A DNA stretch of 64,000 nt from Limimaricola hongkongensis DSM 17492. Its GTDB lineage: Bacteria; Pseudomonadota; Alphaproteobacteria; Rhodobacterales; Rhodobacteraceae. Below the pieces are notes generated by a model, which saw nothing but the letters and a program-made list of their open reading frames with translations, searched no databases and was not told the origin of the DNA. Shown in pieces: positions 8,569 through 17,661 of this stretch. The stretch is from assembly GCF_000600975.2 (NCBI RefSeq), contig NZ_KK088650.1, forward strand, positions 248,001 through 312,000, in the 5' to 3' direction. A program made the position numbers and the translations under genes. Each line of letters starts with the position of its first letter. The first letter of the stretch is position 1.

Positions 8569-9729
8569 ATGCGAAACTCAAGGCGCGGGGACGTCGATCC
8601 CTTCATCGTGATGGACGTGATGGAGGCGGCACGGCAGGCCGAGGCGGCGGGCCGGCACATCATCCACATGGAGGTCGGCCAGCCCGGCACCGGCGCCCCG
8701 CGCGAAGCGGTCGAGAAGGTCGCGCGCGAAATGGCGTCCGGGCCGATGGGCTATACCGTGGCGCTCGGCCTGCCGGAGCTGCGCGCGCGCATCGCGCGCC
8801 ATTACGGCGAATGGTACGGCGTCGATCTCGACCCCGCCCGCGTCGTCGTCACCTCGGGCGCCTCGGGGGCGTTCCTTCTGAGCTTCACCCAGCTGTTCGA
8901 CACCGGCGCGCGGGTGGGGCTGGGGGCGCCGTGCTACCCGTCCTATCGGCAGATCCTCAAGGCGCTCGACATGGCGCCGATCGACATCGCCACCCGGCTC
9001 GACAGCCGGATGCAGCCGGTGCCGGGCGATGTCGAGACGCACGCGCTCGACGGGCTGGTGCTGGCCTCGCCCTCGAACCCGGCGGGGACGATGCTCGACC
9101 GTGACGGGATCGCGGCACTGTCGGAGGCCTGTGCTGCGCGCGACGCGGCGCTGATCTCGGACGAGATCTATCACGGCATCGGCGGGCGCGGGACATCGGC
9201 GCTGGAGGTCACCGACGAGACCCATGTGATCGGCTCCTTTTCCAAGTATTTTTCGATGACCGGATGGCGCGTCGGCTGGCTGATCGTGCCGCCCGAACAT
9301 GTGCGCGGCATCGAGCGGATCGCGCAGAACATGTTCATCTGCACCTCGCATGCCTCGCAGCGGCTCGCGCTGCACGCGATGGACTGCACCTCCGAGCTGG
9401 AGGCCAACGCCGCCGTCTATGCCGCCAACCGCCGCCTGATGCTGGAGCGGCTGCCGAAAGCGGGCTTTGCCCGTTTCGCGCCGCCCGATGGGGCGTTCTA
9501 CGTCTATGCCGATGTTTCGGCCTTCACCGATGACAGCCGCGCCTTCGCCGCCGAGATCCTCGACGAGGCGGGGGTGGCGGTGACGCCGGGGCTCGATTTC
9601 GACCCGCGCGAAGGGCATCGCTGGATCCGCTTTTCCTATGCCCGCGCCACCGCCGACATCGAGGAGGGGCTGGACCGGCTCACCCGCTTCATGGCGGCGC
9701 ACGGCCATGCGGAGGCGGGCACCGCATGA
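8569..9729 (+). CDS. Class I/II PLP-dependent aminotransferase
   Basis: This 386-residue fold-type I aminotransferase has SPSNPAG (N170), SDEIYHG (D198, Y201) and the Schiff-base lysine in SFSKYFSMTGWRVG (K226), which is preceded by the conserved serines of the phosphate cup. It resembles aspartate/aromatic or alanine transaminases of the AspC/PatA type; the substrate is not fixed by sequence. The ATG follows ACGGAGCG. Its stop overlaps a possible start of the amidase gene (ATGA), which implies co-transcription although the functions are unrelated. Confidence 0.9.
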   Translation: MRNSRRGDVDPFIVMDVMEAARQAEAAGRHIIHMEVGQPGTGAPREAVEKVAREMASGPMGYTVALGLPELRARIARHYGEWYGVDLDPARVVVTSGASGAFLLSFTQLFDTGARVGLGAPCYPSYRQILKALDMAPIDIATRLDSRMQPVPGDVETHALDGLVLASPSNPAGTMLDRDGIAALSEACAARDAALISDEIYHGIGGRGTSALEVTDETHVIGSFSKYFSMTGWRVGWLIVPPEHVRGIERIAQNMFICTSHASQRLALHAMDCTSELEANAAVYAANRRLMLERLPKAGFARFAPPDGAFYVYADVSAFTDDSRAFAAEILDEAGVAVTPGLDFDPREGHRWIRFSYARATADIEEGLDRLTRFMAAHGHAEAGTA

Positions 9730-10961
9730 CGCCCCGGCGCGGCGCGCGGGGCCGACCGGGCATGCGTATTTGGGGAATGGTGAAGGGGATCGGTCTCGCG
9801 CTCATGCTGGCCGGGCCGCTCGCCGCGCAGGAGTTCTCGGGGCTGGCGCGGCTCGATGCGGGTCAAAGCCGCGTCGAGGACAGCAGGCGCGGTGTCGAGA
9901 TCGATCTTGCGCTCAGCCAGCCGGTGCCGTGGCGGGTCTTCACCCTCGACGACCCGCGCCGTCTCGTGCTCGACTTCGCCGAGGTCGACTGGGCCGGGGC
10001 CGATCCGGCGGCGCTTTTGTCAAAGGGGCGGGCGACGGCGCTGCGGCTTGGGCGCGGGCGGCCGGGATGGTCGCGTCTCGTGCTCGATCTGGGCGCGCCG
10101 ATGGGGATCGACAGCGCCGGGATGCGGGCCCTTGGCTCGGGGGCGGCGCGGCTGCAGCTACGGCTGTCGCCGGTGACCGAGGAGGAATTCGCGGCACGGG
10201 CGAGGCCCGCCGATCCGGCGGGGGAGATGCTGCCCGCGCCGGCGCGGCCGGGGGCGGGGCCGCTGGTGGTGGCGGTGGATGCCGGGCATGGCGGCGTCGA
10301 TCCGGGCGCGATGCGAGAAGGCCTGGTCGAGGCCGACCTGATGCTGCGGCTGGCGCGCGAGACGGCGGAGGCGATCAACCGTTCCGGCAACATGCGCGCC
10401 GTGCTGACCCGCGACAGCGATGACTTCGTGCCGCTGTCCGAACGCATGACCATCGCCCGCGCGGCGGGGGCGGGGCTGCTGCTGTCGCTGCATGCCGACG
10501 CGCTCGAAGAGGACGCGGCCTCGGGCGGGTCGGTCTATACGCTGTCGGACGCGGCGAAGGACGCGGCCTCGGGCCGGATGGTCGAACGGCACCAGAGAAG
10601 CGATCTTCTGTCGGGGCTCGATCTCAGCCAGCAGGACGACCGCGTGGCCACGGCGCTGATGGATCTTGCCCGGCTCGACACCGCGCCGCAAAGCGACAGG
10701 CTGGCTGGCGCGCTGGTCGCGGCGCTGCGGCAGGCGGGGGCGCATCTGAATTCGCGGCCCCGGCGCAGCGCGCCGCTGGCGGTGCTCAACGCCGCCGATT
10801 TCCCGTCGGTGCTGGTCGAGGTGGGGTTCTTGTCGAATGCGGGCGACCGGGCCCGCCTGACCGATCCGGCGGGCCGCGCGCGCATCGTCGCGGGGCTGGT
10901 CGCCGGGGTGCAGGGCTGGGCCGCCGAGGAGGCCGCCCGCGCGCCGCTGCGGCGGCGCTGA
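9726..10961 (+). CDS. N-acetylmuramoyl-L-alanine amidase (AmiC type)
   Basis: This zinc amidase removes stem peptides from peptidoglycan, mainly during septum splitting, in the periplasm. The protein is up to 411 residues: signal peptide (h-region GIGLALMLAGPLAA), an AMIN domain (about 56-150) for septal targeting, and an Amidase_3 domain (about 180-400). Zinc ligands are H188 (DAGHGG), E202 and H256 (SLHADA), and the catalytic glutamate is E365 (VEVGFLSN). The ATG at 9726 overlaps the preceding stop (ATGA). The ATG at 9762, inside a dispersed repeat, gives a more normal signal peptide and is an equal candidate. Activation by an EnvC-like M23 factor is usual in the family. Confidence 0.9.
   Translation: MTPRRGARGRPGMRIWGMVKGIGLALMLAGPLAAQEFSGLARLDAGQSRVEDSRRGVEIDLALSQPVPWRVFTLDDPRRLVLDFAEVDWAGADPAALLSKGRATALRLGRGRPGWSRLVLDLGAPMGIDSAGMRALGSGAARLQLRLSPVTEEEFAARARPADPAGEMLPAPARPGAGPLVVAVDAGHGGVDPGAMREGLVEADLMLRLARETAEAINRSGNMRAVLTRDSDDFVPLSERMTIARAAGAGLLLSLHADALEEDAASGGSVYTLSDAAKDAASGRMVERHQRSDLLSGLDLSQQDDRVATALMDLARLDTAPQSDRLAGALVAALRQAGAHLNSRPRRSAPLAVLNAADFPSVLVEVGFLSNAGDRARLTDPAGRARIVAGLVAGVQGWAAEEAARAPLRRR
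9762..9785 (+). repeat. Dispersed repeat copy overlapping the amidase gene start
   Basis: The copy reads ATGCGTATTTGGGGAATGGTGAA across the segment and matches those at 1172, 1213 and 15639. In the amidase frame it encodes MRIWGMVK, so it contains two in-frame ATG codons just before the signal-peptide core. Confidence 0.6.
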
Positions 10962-10968
10962 AACGCGC

Positions 10969-10997
10969 CCGGCCCGCGCGGGTGGGGCGCGGGCCGG
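10969..10997. terminator. GC hairpin between convergent amidase and methyltransferase genes
   Basis: CCGGCCCGCGC (10969-10979) pairs perfectly with 10987-10997 across a 7-base loop. There is no T tract on either side. It is called a terminator on position and stem strength. Confidence 0.4.
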
Positions 10998-11019
10998 TCA
11001 AACCAACCCGTGGCGGGGA

Positions 11020-11700
11020 TCAGCTTCGCTTGGCGGGTTTCTGCCCCTCTTCGCGCGGCAGCCCGTCGAACCGGGCGAGCCAGACCGAATGCATGCCGCA
11101 ATCGGGATCCTCGGGGATGAAGGCCAGCGGCTTGAAGCCGTGCATCTCCAGAAGGCCCTTGTAGGTCTTGGGGCTCAGGCTTTCGTGGAAGATCGGCTTG
11201 CCCGCCACGTCGCCGATCGCGGTGCCGGCGGAGGGGCCGGAGGTGAACATCAGCGCGCAGCCCGGCGCGGCATGCGCCGCGAAGGTCGGGAACATCGCCT
11301 GCTGGTCGGGACCGGCGAGGTGAAAGAAGCTGTCCCAGGCGAGGATCGCGTCGAAGGTCTCCGACAGGCGCAGCCCGCGCATGTCGTGGTGAAAGGCGCG
11401 CGCCTCGGGCAGGTTCTTCTGGAACATGCCGAGCATGACGCGGCTGGCGTCGACGCCGGTGACGTCGGCGCCGCGATCGGCGATGTACTGCGCGATCGGC
11501 GCGCCGGTGCCGCAGCCCAGATCGAGCACCCGGCGGCGCCCACCATTGCGCGGCGCGGCGGCCAGCATCCGGTCGATCCAGCGCCGCTCGATCAGCCGGC
11601 GGTCGCGCGCCTTGGCCCAGTCCGGGCCCACGGCGTCATAGGTCGCGACCACGTCGTCCGGCGTGGCGCGGCGGGAGGGTTGGGTTTCGGTTGCCATCAT
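11020..11700 (-). CDS. SAM-dependent methyltransferase, class I
   Basis: The 226-residue cytoplasmic protein has a Rossmann methyltransferase core with motif I VLDLGCGTG at about 58-66, the acidic motif II in VTGVDASRVML, and an ILAWDSFFHL motif IV segment. The substrate is unknown. ATG codons at 11700 and 11697 are adjacent; GGGCGGAC lies just upstream. The frame is open further upstream but lacks a ribosome site. It is transcribed divergently from the PBP1A gene and convergently with the amidase. Confidence 0.82.
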   Translation of the reverse strand: MMATETQPSRRATPDDVVATYDAVGPDWAKARDRRLIERRWIDRMLAAAPRNGGRRRVLDLGCGTGAPIAQYIADRGADVTGVDASRVMLGMFQKNLPEARAFHHDMRGLRLSETFDAILAWDSFFHLAGPDQQAMFPTFAAHAAPGCALMFTSGPSAGTAIGDVAGKPIFHESLSPKTYKGLLEMHGFKPLAFIPEDPDCGMHSVWLARFDGLPREEGQKPAKRS

Positions 11701-11799
11701 GTCCGCCCTTTTGGGTCCCAGCAGTCGCGAGCGCAATCCCCTCGCCAAAGCGTGACCCTGCTTTCCGGCGTTTTCGCGCCGATTTCAAGCCCTGCGCTT

Positions 11800-11828
11800 T
11801 TGACCCCGGGCGGGGGCTTGCCTATAAG
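11800..11828 (+). promoter_or_regulatory. Predicted sigma70 promoter for the PBP1A gene
   Basis: TTGACC (11800-11805) and TATAAG (11823-11828) are separated by exactly 17 bases, 26 bases before the GTG start. It is one of the best consensus promoters in the window. Confidence 0.75.
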
Positions 11829-11854
11829 CCCAGCAGTCCTCCCGGAGAAAAATC

Positions 11855-14377
11855 GTGCTGCGCTTCATAATGTCCTTCTTCGGCGGCATCTTCTCGATGC
11901 TGACCCTCGGCCTTGCCATGGGGGCGCTGACGCTTGGCGCGATCTTCTATGTCTATGGCCGCGACCTGCCAAGCTACGAGACGCTGGCGCAATACACGCC
12001 GCCGACGATCAGCCGGGTCTATGACGGCGAAGGCGACATCCTCGACGAATTCGCCTCCGAGCGGCGGCTGTTCACCCCCGCCGCCGAGATCCCCGACCTC
12101 GTCAAGCATGCCTTCGTCTCGGCCGAGGACCAGAATTTCTACGTGCATGGCGGCTTCGACATCAAGGGCATCGGCGCCGCCGCCGTCGAGGCGGTGCGCT
12201 CGCGCGGGCAGGAGCTGCGCGGCGCCTCGACCATCACACAGCAGGTGATGAAGAACTTCCTGCTCGACGGCTCTCGCACCGTCGAGCGCAAGATCAAGGA
12301 GCTGATCCTTGCCGTGCGCATCGAAGGCGCGATGGACAAGGAACGCATCCTCGAACTCTATCTCAACGAGATCTTCCTCGGTCAGAACTCCTATGGCGTC
12401 ACCGCCGCCGCGCAGAGCTACTTCAACAAGCCGCTGGCGCAGCTGGAGCCGGGCGAGGCGGCCTATCTCGCCGCGCTCGCGCAGCGGCCCGGCAACCTGC
12501 ACCCGGTGCGGCAGTATTCGGACGCGGTGAACCGCCGCAACTACGTGCTGCGCCGCATGTGGGAGGATGGCTATATCGACGAGGCGGCCTATCGCGACGG
12601 CCGGGGCCGCACGCTCGACACCGTGCAGTCGGGCGACATCGAAAGCTTCCGCGCCGCCCTGCCGCCGCGCGATTATTTCACCGACGAGGTGCGCCGCCAG
12701 CTTTCGGCCGAGTTCGGCGAGGACGAGTTCTTCGGCGGCGGCCTGTCGATCCGCGCCACGCTCGACGGCGAATTGCAGATCGAGGCGGCACATGCGCTGC
12801 AGCGCGCGCTGGAGCAGTTCGACCGGGGGCGGGGCCGCTGGCACGGCACCGGCAAGTCGATCCCGGTCGAGACGCTCGACGACGAGATCGCCTGGCGTAA
12901 GGCCCTGTCCGAGGTCGACGTGCCGCGCGACGTGACGCTGGAAAGCCCGTGGCGCCCGGCGGTGGTGATGGAGATCGGCGATCAGGACATGCGCCTCGGC
13001 ATCGAGGGGCTGGCCGATGACGGCAGCGAGCCGCACGTCGTGCCGCGCGACGACATCTCGTGGATGCGCGGCAGCTTTGCCGATAATTTCGAACGCGGCG
13101 ACGTCGTGCTGGTGCGCCGGATGATCACCGATGATGGCGGCGACTTCATCCGCTGGACGCTGCGCCAGACGCCCAAGGTGCAGGGTGCCTTCATGGCGAT
13201 GGACGTCAACACCGGGCGCGTGCTCGCCATGCAGGGCGGCTTTTCCTACCAGGACAGCGTGTTCAACCGCGCCACGCAGGCGCAGCGCCAGCCCGGCTCC
13301 TCGTTCAAGCCCTTCGTCTATGCCGCCGCCCTCGACAGCGGCTACACGCCGGCGACGATCATCGTCGACGCCCCGATCGAGATCAACACGCCGCAGGGCA
13401 TGTGGCGGCCGCAGAACGCGTCGAACCGCTTCTATGGCCCGACGCCGCTGCGCACCGGCATCGAGCGTTCGCGCAACATCATGACGATCCGTCTCGCGCA
13501 GGAGGTCGGCATGGACACGGTCGCCGATTACGGCGAGCGGTTCGGCGTCTACGACGATCTCGGCCCCTACCTGTCGAACGCGCTGGGCGCGCAGGAGACG
13601 ACGCTGTTCAAGATGGTCGCGGCCTACGCGATGTTCGCCAATGGCGGCGAACGGGTGGAGCCGACGCTGGTGGACCGGGTGCAGGACCGCTACGGCAACA
13701 CCGTCTATCGCCACGATCAGCGCAACTGCGTCGATTGCGGCCTCGCGGCGCTGCCCGCGGGCAAGGCGCCGACGATCCAGTCGAACCGCGAGCGGATCAT
13801 GAACGCCGTCACCGCCTACCAGCTCACCTCGATGATGCAGGGCGTCGTGGAGCGCGGCACCGCGCGCGGCATCAACCTGCCCGTGCCGATCGCCGGCAAG
13901 ACCGGCACCACCAACGACGCCAAGGACGTGTGGTTCGTGGGCTTTTCGTCGAACATCGTCGCGGGCTGCTACATCGGCTACGACAACCCGCGCTCCCTCG
14001 GCTCGGGCGCGTCGGGCGGGGGCATCTGCGGCCCGGTGTTCGAAAGCTTCATGAAAAAGGCGATCTCGCGCTTTGGAGGCACCGCCTTCCCGGTGCCCGA
14101 GGAGTGCCAGTTCATCAAGATCGACCGCTTTTCCGGCGCGCGGCTGCCCGACAGCGCGTCGGGCGACAACGTCATTTCCGAATGCTTCCGCATGGGCGAG
14201 CAGCCGCTGTTCGGCGTGGCCTTCGATGGCGGCTTCGAGATGTCCGGCGACCTGCCGCTCTACGAGGAGGCGGGCGGCAACAAGCCGGCCAAGAACGTGC
14301 GCAACTCGACCGGCGGTACCGCGACGGTCGGCCCCAAGGCGAGCTTCGGCACGCTGTCCTCGGGCGGTCTTTACTGA
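11855..14377 (+). CDS. mrcA: Penicillin-binding protein 1A (bifunctional class A)
   Basis: This inner-membrane enzyme polymerises glycan strands (GT51 domain) and cross-links them (transpeptidase). The 840-residue protein has an N-terminal transmembrane helix (about 8-33). Its glycosyltransferase domain has EDQNFYVHGG (catalytic E91) and GASTITQQ. An OB-like insert precedes the transpeptidase domain, which has the catalytic serine in SSFK (S482-K485), an SRN motif (RSRNIMTIR) and KTGTT (K682). The GTG start is supported by GGAG at 6 bases and by the promoter at 11800. Length fits PBP1A of alphaproteobacteria. Confidence 0.96.
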   Translation: MLRFIMSFFGGIFSMLTLGLAMGALTLGAIFYVYGRDLPSYETLAQYTPPTISRVYDGEGDILDEFASERRLFTPAAEIPDLVKHAFVSAEDQNFYVHGGFDIKGIGAAAVEAVRSRGQELRGASTITQQVMKNFLLDGSRTVERKIKELILAVRIEGAMDKERILELYLNEIFLGQNSYGVTAAAQSYFNKPLAQLEPGEAAYLAALAQRPGNLHPVRQYSDAVNRRNYVLRRMWEDGYIDEAAYRDGRGRTLDTVQSGDIESFRAALPPRDYFTDEVRRQLSAEFGEDEFFGGGLSIRATLDGELQIEAAHALQRALEQFDRGRGRWHGTGKSIPVETLDDEIAWRKALSEVDVPRDVTLESPWRPAVVMEIGDQDMRLGIEGLADDGSEPHVVPRDDISWMRGSFADNFERGDVVLVRRMITDDGGDFIRWTLRQTPKVQGAFMAMDVNTGRVLAMQGGFSYQDSVFNRATQAQRQPGSSFKPFVYAAALDSGYTPATIIVDAPIEINTPQGMWRPQNASNRFYGPTPLRTGIERSRNIMTIRLAQEVGMDTVADYGERFGVYDDLGPYLSNALGAQETTLFKMVAAYAMFANGGERVEPTLVDRVQDRYGNTVYRHDQRNCVDCGLAALPAGKAPTIQSNRERIMNAVTAYQLTSMMQGVVERGTARGINLPVPIAGKTGTTNDAKDVWFVGFSSNIVAGCYIGYDNPRSLGSGASGGGICGPVFESFMKKAISRFGGTAFPVPEECQFIKIDRFSGARLPDSASGDNVISECFRMGEQPLFGVAFDGGFEMSGDLPLYEEAGGNKPAKNVRNSTGGTATVGPKASFGTLSSGGLY

Positions 14378-14393
14378 ACGGGGCGCGCCTCAC

Positions 14394-14422
14394 TTGCCGG
14401 GACAGGTGGGGCGCGGTATCAC
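14394..14422 (+). promoter_or_regulatory. Predicted promoter for prfB
   Basis: TTGCCG (14394-14399) and TATCAC (14417-14422) have a 17-base spacer and lie 42 bases before the prfB start. Confidence 0.5.
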
Positions 14423-14464
14423 GCCCCACAATTCCACGCCTCACCGCCAGCCAAGGGACCGATC

Positions 14465-15589
14465 ATGCGCGCAGAAACGCAAGCCAACATCGCCGCCATC
14501 GAGAAGTCGCTGCAGCTGCTCGCCAAGCGCATGGACCGCGAGACCGCGGCCCACCGGCTCGAGGAGTTCGACGCACGGGTCGAGGACCCGACCCTGTGGG
14601 ACGACCCGGCCGCGGCGCAAAAGCTGATGCGCGAGCGGCAGATGCTGCTCGACAAGATGGGCACCTACGACCAGATCGCCCAAGGTCTCAAGGACAACGC
14701 CGAGCTGATCGAGCTCGGTGAGATGGAGGGCGACGAGGAGGTCGTCTCCGAGGCCGAGGCGGCGCTCCGGGCGCTGCGCGAGACCGCCGCCTCCAAGGAG
14801 CTCGAGGCGCTCTTGGACGGCGAGGCCGACGGCAACGACACCTTCATCGAGATCAACGCAGGTGCGGGCGGCACCGAGGCCTGCGACTGGGCGCAGATGC
14901 TGCAGCGCATGTATGTGCGCTGGGCCGAGAAGCGCGGCTACGAGGTCGAGATGCAGTCCGAGGAAGCCGGCGGAGAGGCGGGCATCAAGTCGGTCGCCTA
15001 CAAAATCTCCGGCCCCAACGCCTATGGCTGGCTGAAATCCGAAAGCGGCGTGCACCGTCTCGTGCGCATCTCGCCCTTCGGCAAGGGCACGCGCGAGACC
15101 TCCTTCGCGAGCGTCTGGGTCTACCCGGTGGTCGACGACAACATCGAGATCGAGGTGAACCCCTCGGACATCCGGGTCGACACCTACCGCTCCTCCGGCG
15201 CGGGCGGCCAGCACGTCAATACCACCGACTCGGCGGTGCGGATCACCCACATGCCCACCGGCATCGTCGTGACCTCGTCCGAGAAGTCGCAGCACCAGAA
15301 CCGCGACATCGCGATGAAGGCGCTGAAATCGCGGCTCTACCAGCAGGAGCTCGACCGCCGCAACGCCGAGATCAACGCCCAGCACGACGCCAAGGGCGAT
15401 GCCGGCTGGGGCAACCAGATCCGTTCCTACGTGCTGCAGCCCTACCAGATGGTCAAGGATCTGCGCACCGGCCACGAGACCTCTGACACCCAGGGCGTGC
15501 TCGACGGCGCGCTCGACGGCTTCATGGCCGCGACCCTGGCGGGCCAGGTCTCGGGCAAGAGCCGGGCCGAGGCTTCGGCCGAGGACTGA
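14465..15589 (+). CDS. prfB: Peptide chain release factor 2
   Basis: RF2 recognises UGA and UAA stop codons and triggers peptide release on the ribosome. The 374-residue sequence has the codon-reading SPF tripeptide at 203-205 (RISPFGKGTR) and the GGQ release motif at 247-249 (SGAGGQHVN). The frame is uninterrupted from the ATG, so the autoregulatory +1 frameshift site that enterobacterial prfB carries near codon 26 is absent. Release of RF2 synthesis from that feedback is inferred, not shown. It follows mrcA by 87 bases with its own candidate promoter. Confidence 0.96.
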   Translation: MRAETQANIAAIEKSLQLLAKRMDRETAAHRLEEFDARVEDPTLWDDPAAAQKLMRERQMLLDKMGTYDQIAQGLKDNAELIELGEMEGDEEVVSEAEAALRALRETAASKELEALLDGEADGNDTFIEINAGAGGTEACDWAQMLQRMYVRWAEKRGYEVEMQSEEAGGEAGIKSVAYKISGPNAYGWLKSESGVHRLVRISPFGKGTRETSFASVWVYPVVDDNIEIEVNPSDIRVDTYRSSGAGGQHVNTTDSAVRITHMPTGIVVTSSEKSQHQNRDIAMKALKSRLYQQELDRRNAEINAQHDAKGDAGWGNQIRSYVLQPYQMVKDLRTGHETSDTQGVLDGALDGFMAATLAGQVSGKSRAEASAED

Positions 15590-15638
15590 TCCCCGCCGCG
15601 CCGCCAGCTGCATGGCGGCCTCCTTATAGCGGCGCCCT

Positions 15639-15659
15639 TTCACCATTCCCGAAATACGC
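15639..15659 (-). repeat. Dispersed repeat copy after prfB
   Basis: On the minus strand this reads CGTATTTCGGGAATGGTGAA, matching the copies at 1172, 1213 and 9762. A more degenerate relative may lie at about 15752-15774 in the same orientation. Confidence 0.55.
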
Positions 15660-15774
15660 CGGGGTCCGGGGCAGCGCCCCGGTCCCGCTGGCCGGGCCGG
15701 GGCGCAGACGCTTGCCCCGGTCGGCGCGGCATCGCGGCAATGGCCAGCGCGCTTCCCATCATCCCCGCGATACG

Positions 15775-15806
15775 AAAAGGGCGCCCCGGTTTCCCGAGGC
15801 GCCCCA
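15775..15806 (-). terminator. Intrinsic terminator of the M23-bactofilin operon
   Basis: On the minus strand GGGCGCCTCGG and CCGGGGCGCCC (one mismatch) enclose GAAA and are followed by TTTT (15778-15775). It lies 28 bases after the bactofilin stop. Confidence 0.75.
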
Positions 15807-15833
15807 GATCCGTCGATCCCGTGACCGGCGGCG

Positions 15834-16343
15834 TCAGTCGTGCCCGCCCTCGGCGGCCGAGGGCTTGGGCAGCGGCTTGGGCGCGCCGGTGGTGTTGAGC
15901 GGGTCTTCCTGCCGCTGCACCGAGCCTTCGAAATGCGCGCCGCTCTCGATCGCGATGGTCTTGTGGATGATGTCGCCCTCGACGCGGGCGGTCGAGGTGA
16001 GCCGGACCTTGAGGCCGCGCACCCGGCCGACGATGCGGCCGTTGATGACGACGTCATCGGCGACGAGTTCGCCGCGCACGGTGGCGCCTTCGCCGACGGT
16101 CAGCAGGTGGGCGCGGATGTCGCCCTCGATCTGGCCTTCGACCTGGATGTCGCCGGTGGTCTTGACGTTGCCCTTGATGTGCAGATCGGCCGAGAGCACC
16201 GAAGCCGGCGGCTTGGCCTTGGGGGCGGCGGGACGATAGTCCTGCTGGCCCTGCGGCTGGGCGGGCTTGGTCGGTGCGTCCATGGGGGCGGTCCCTTCGT
16301 TGGTCCTCGGTCCGGGCTCGTTGATCTTGCTCTTAGAAAACAT
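15834..16343 (-). CDS. Bactofilin
   Basis: Bactofilins are cytoskeletal proteins that polymerise without nucleotide and position cell-wall enzymes. The 169-residue protein has a disordered Pro/Lys-rich N-terminus (1-45), a central right-handed beta-helix (about 48-150) recognised by regular hydrophobic and glycine spacing (GDIQVEGQIEGDIRA, GATVRGELVADDVVINGRI), and a short disordered tail. Its ATG at 16343 lies inside the last codons of the M23 peptidase gene (11-base overlap), so the two are translated together. Pairing of a bactofilin with an M23 endopeptidase is a known shape-determining module. Confidence 0.92.
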   Translation of the reverse strand: MFSKSKINEPGPRTNEGTAPMDAPTKPAQPQGQQDYRPAAPKAKPPASVLSADLHIKGNVKTTGDIQVEGQIEGDIRAHLLTVGEGATVRGELVADDVVINGRIVGRVRGLKVRLTSTARVEGDIIHKTIAIESGAHFEGSVQRQEDPLNTTGAPKPLPKPSAAEGGHD

Positions 16344-17661
16344 CTTTTCCAGCTCGTATGTAGGTCATGGGATTGACGGGAGTCCCACCGACGCGCACCT
16401 CGTAATGGAGGTGGGGTCCGGTCGATCGTCCGGAGTTGCCCATATCACCGATCCGTTCGCCGCGCGATACCCTTTGACCGACCTTGACGCTGATCTTGTT
16501 GAGATGTGCGTAACGGGTCTCGATCCCGAATTCGTGCTGGATCTTGACCAGGCGGCCATAGCCCGAGGCCCAGCCGGCGCTGACCACCACGCCGTCGGCG
16601 GTGGAGTAGACCGGGGTGCCGATCGGGGCGGCGAAATCGGCGCCCGCATGCAGCCGGCCCCAGCGCTGGCCGAAGCCAGAGGTGAAGCGGTAGGAGGATT
16701 TCACCGGCGTGGCGAAGGGCGCCTTGGACGCGGCGATGCGGTAAAGGTTGATCTCGTCCATCTTGTCCAGAAGCGCGTTGGCGCGCTCGGCATCCTGGTC
16801 GGCATGGCCGGCATGCGCCCCCATGGTCGAGAACTGGATCGGGGTCAGCGCGCCGCCACCGATGCCGCTATAGCCCTTGCGCACCTTCTTGATCATCGCG
16901 TCGGGATCCATGCCTGCGGCGCGGAACATGTCGCCCAGCGGTTCGACCGAAACGGTCATCGCCTCTTCGAGCTGGCGGAAGATCTCGTCGTTGCGCTCGG
17001 TCATCAGCCGCAGTTCGAGCTGCATCTCGTTGGCCTGCTCGAAGGCCAGCTCGGCATCCTCGGCGATGCGGTCGCGCTCCTCGGCGGTGTCGGCCAGCGC
17101 GCCCGAGAGAATGTCGAGCGTGCCCTCGACCGAGGCCGCGTCGGTGCCGCCGGGCAGGGCGCCGCCATCGGCCATCGCCAGCTTCAGCTCGGCGGCGGCG
17201 TCGCGCGCGGTCTCGCGTTCGATCATGGTGCGGCGCAGCGCGGCCTGCACCACGTCGAGCCCGGTCTCCATCTCGCGGCGGCGGTCCTCGGAGGCCAGAA
17301 GCTCGCTCTGCATGGTCGAGATCTGCGCCAGCGCGGTCGAGAAGCGCTGCTGTGCGGCGGCGGCCTCGGCGGCGCGCAGGTCGCGCTCGGCGGACAGCGC
17401 GTTCAGCCGGTCTTCGTAGATCATCTGGTCGCGCTGCGCCTGAGCGCGGAAATTGCCAGAGCCGATCGAATCCATCAGCAGGATCGCGGTGGCGGTGATG
17501 GTCCAGCCGACCACCAGCGTCACGCCGGTCCAGGCGGCGAGCTGGGTCGAGGGATGAAGACGGATGAACCGGGTTTCGGTGTCCGAGCGCAGAAACAGCC
17601 GCCGTTCGGGAAAGCGGCGCTCCAGCGCCGCGTGAAGTTTCTGTGCCAGCCTTGTCCGCAC
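16333..17661 (-). CDS. M23 family peptidoglycan endopeptidase (membrane-anchored)
   Basis: The 442-residue protein has a cytoplasmic basic N-terminus, one transmembrane helix (about 41-63), a long periplasmic coiled coil (about 75-240) and a C-terminal LytM/M23 domain. The zinc site is intact: H338 and D342 (HAGAD) plus H419 of HLH (417-419), and H386 (YAHLN), so it is a probable active D,D-endopeptidase rather than an EnvC-like activator. The start is GTG at 17661, after GGGGACGG. It overlaps the bactofilin gene downstream, suggesting that the bactofilin localises it. Confidence 0.92.
   Translation of the reverse strand: MRTRLAQKLHAALERRFPERRLFLRSDTETRFIRLHPSTQLAAWTGVTLVVGWTITATAILLMDSIGSGNFRAQAQRDQMIYEDRLNALSAERDLRAAEAAAAQQRFSTALAQISTMQSELLASEDRRREMETGLDVVQAALRRTMIERETARDAAAELKLAMADGGALPGGTDAASVEGTLDILSGALADTAEERDRIAEDAELAFEQANEMQLELRLMTERNDEIFRQLEEAMTVSVEPLGDMFRAAGMDPDAMIKKVRKGYSGIGGGALTPIQFSTMGAHAGHADQDAERANALLDKMDEINLYRIAASKAPFATPVKSSYRFTSGFGQRWGRLHAGADFAAPIGTPVYSTADGVVVSAGWASGYGRLVKIQHEFGIETRYAHLNKISVKVGQRVSRGERIGDMGNSGRSTGPHLHYEVRVGGTPVNPMTYIRAGKDVF

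Noticed and set aside
14465..14560. Programmed +1 frameshift in prfB
   Set aside because: The frame is continuous from the ATG and no in-frame TGA occurs near codon 26.
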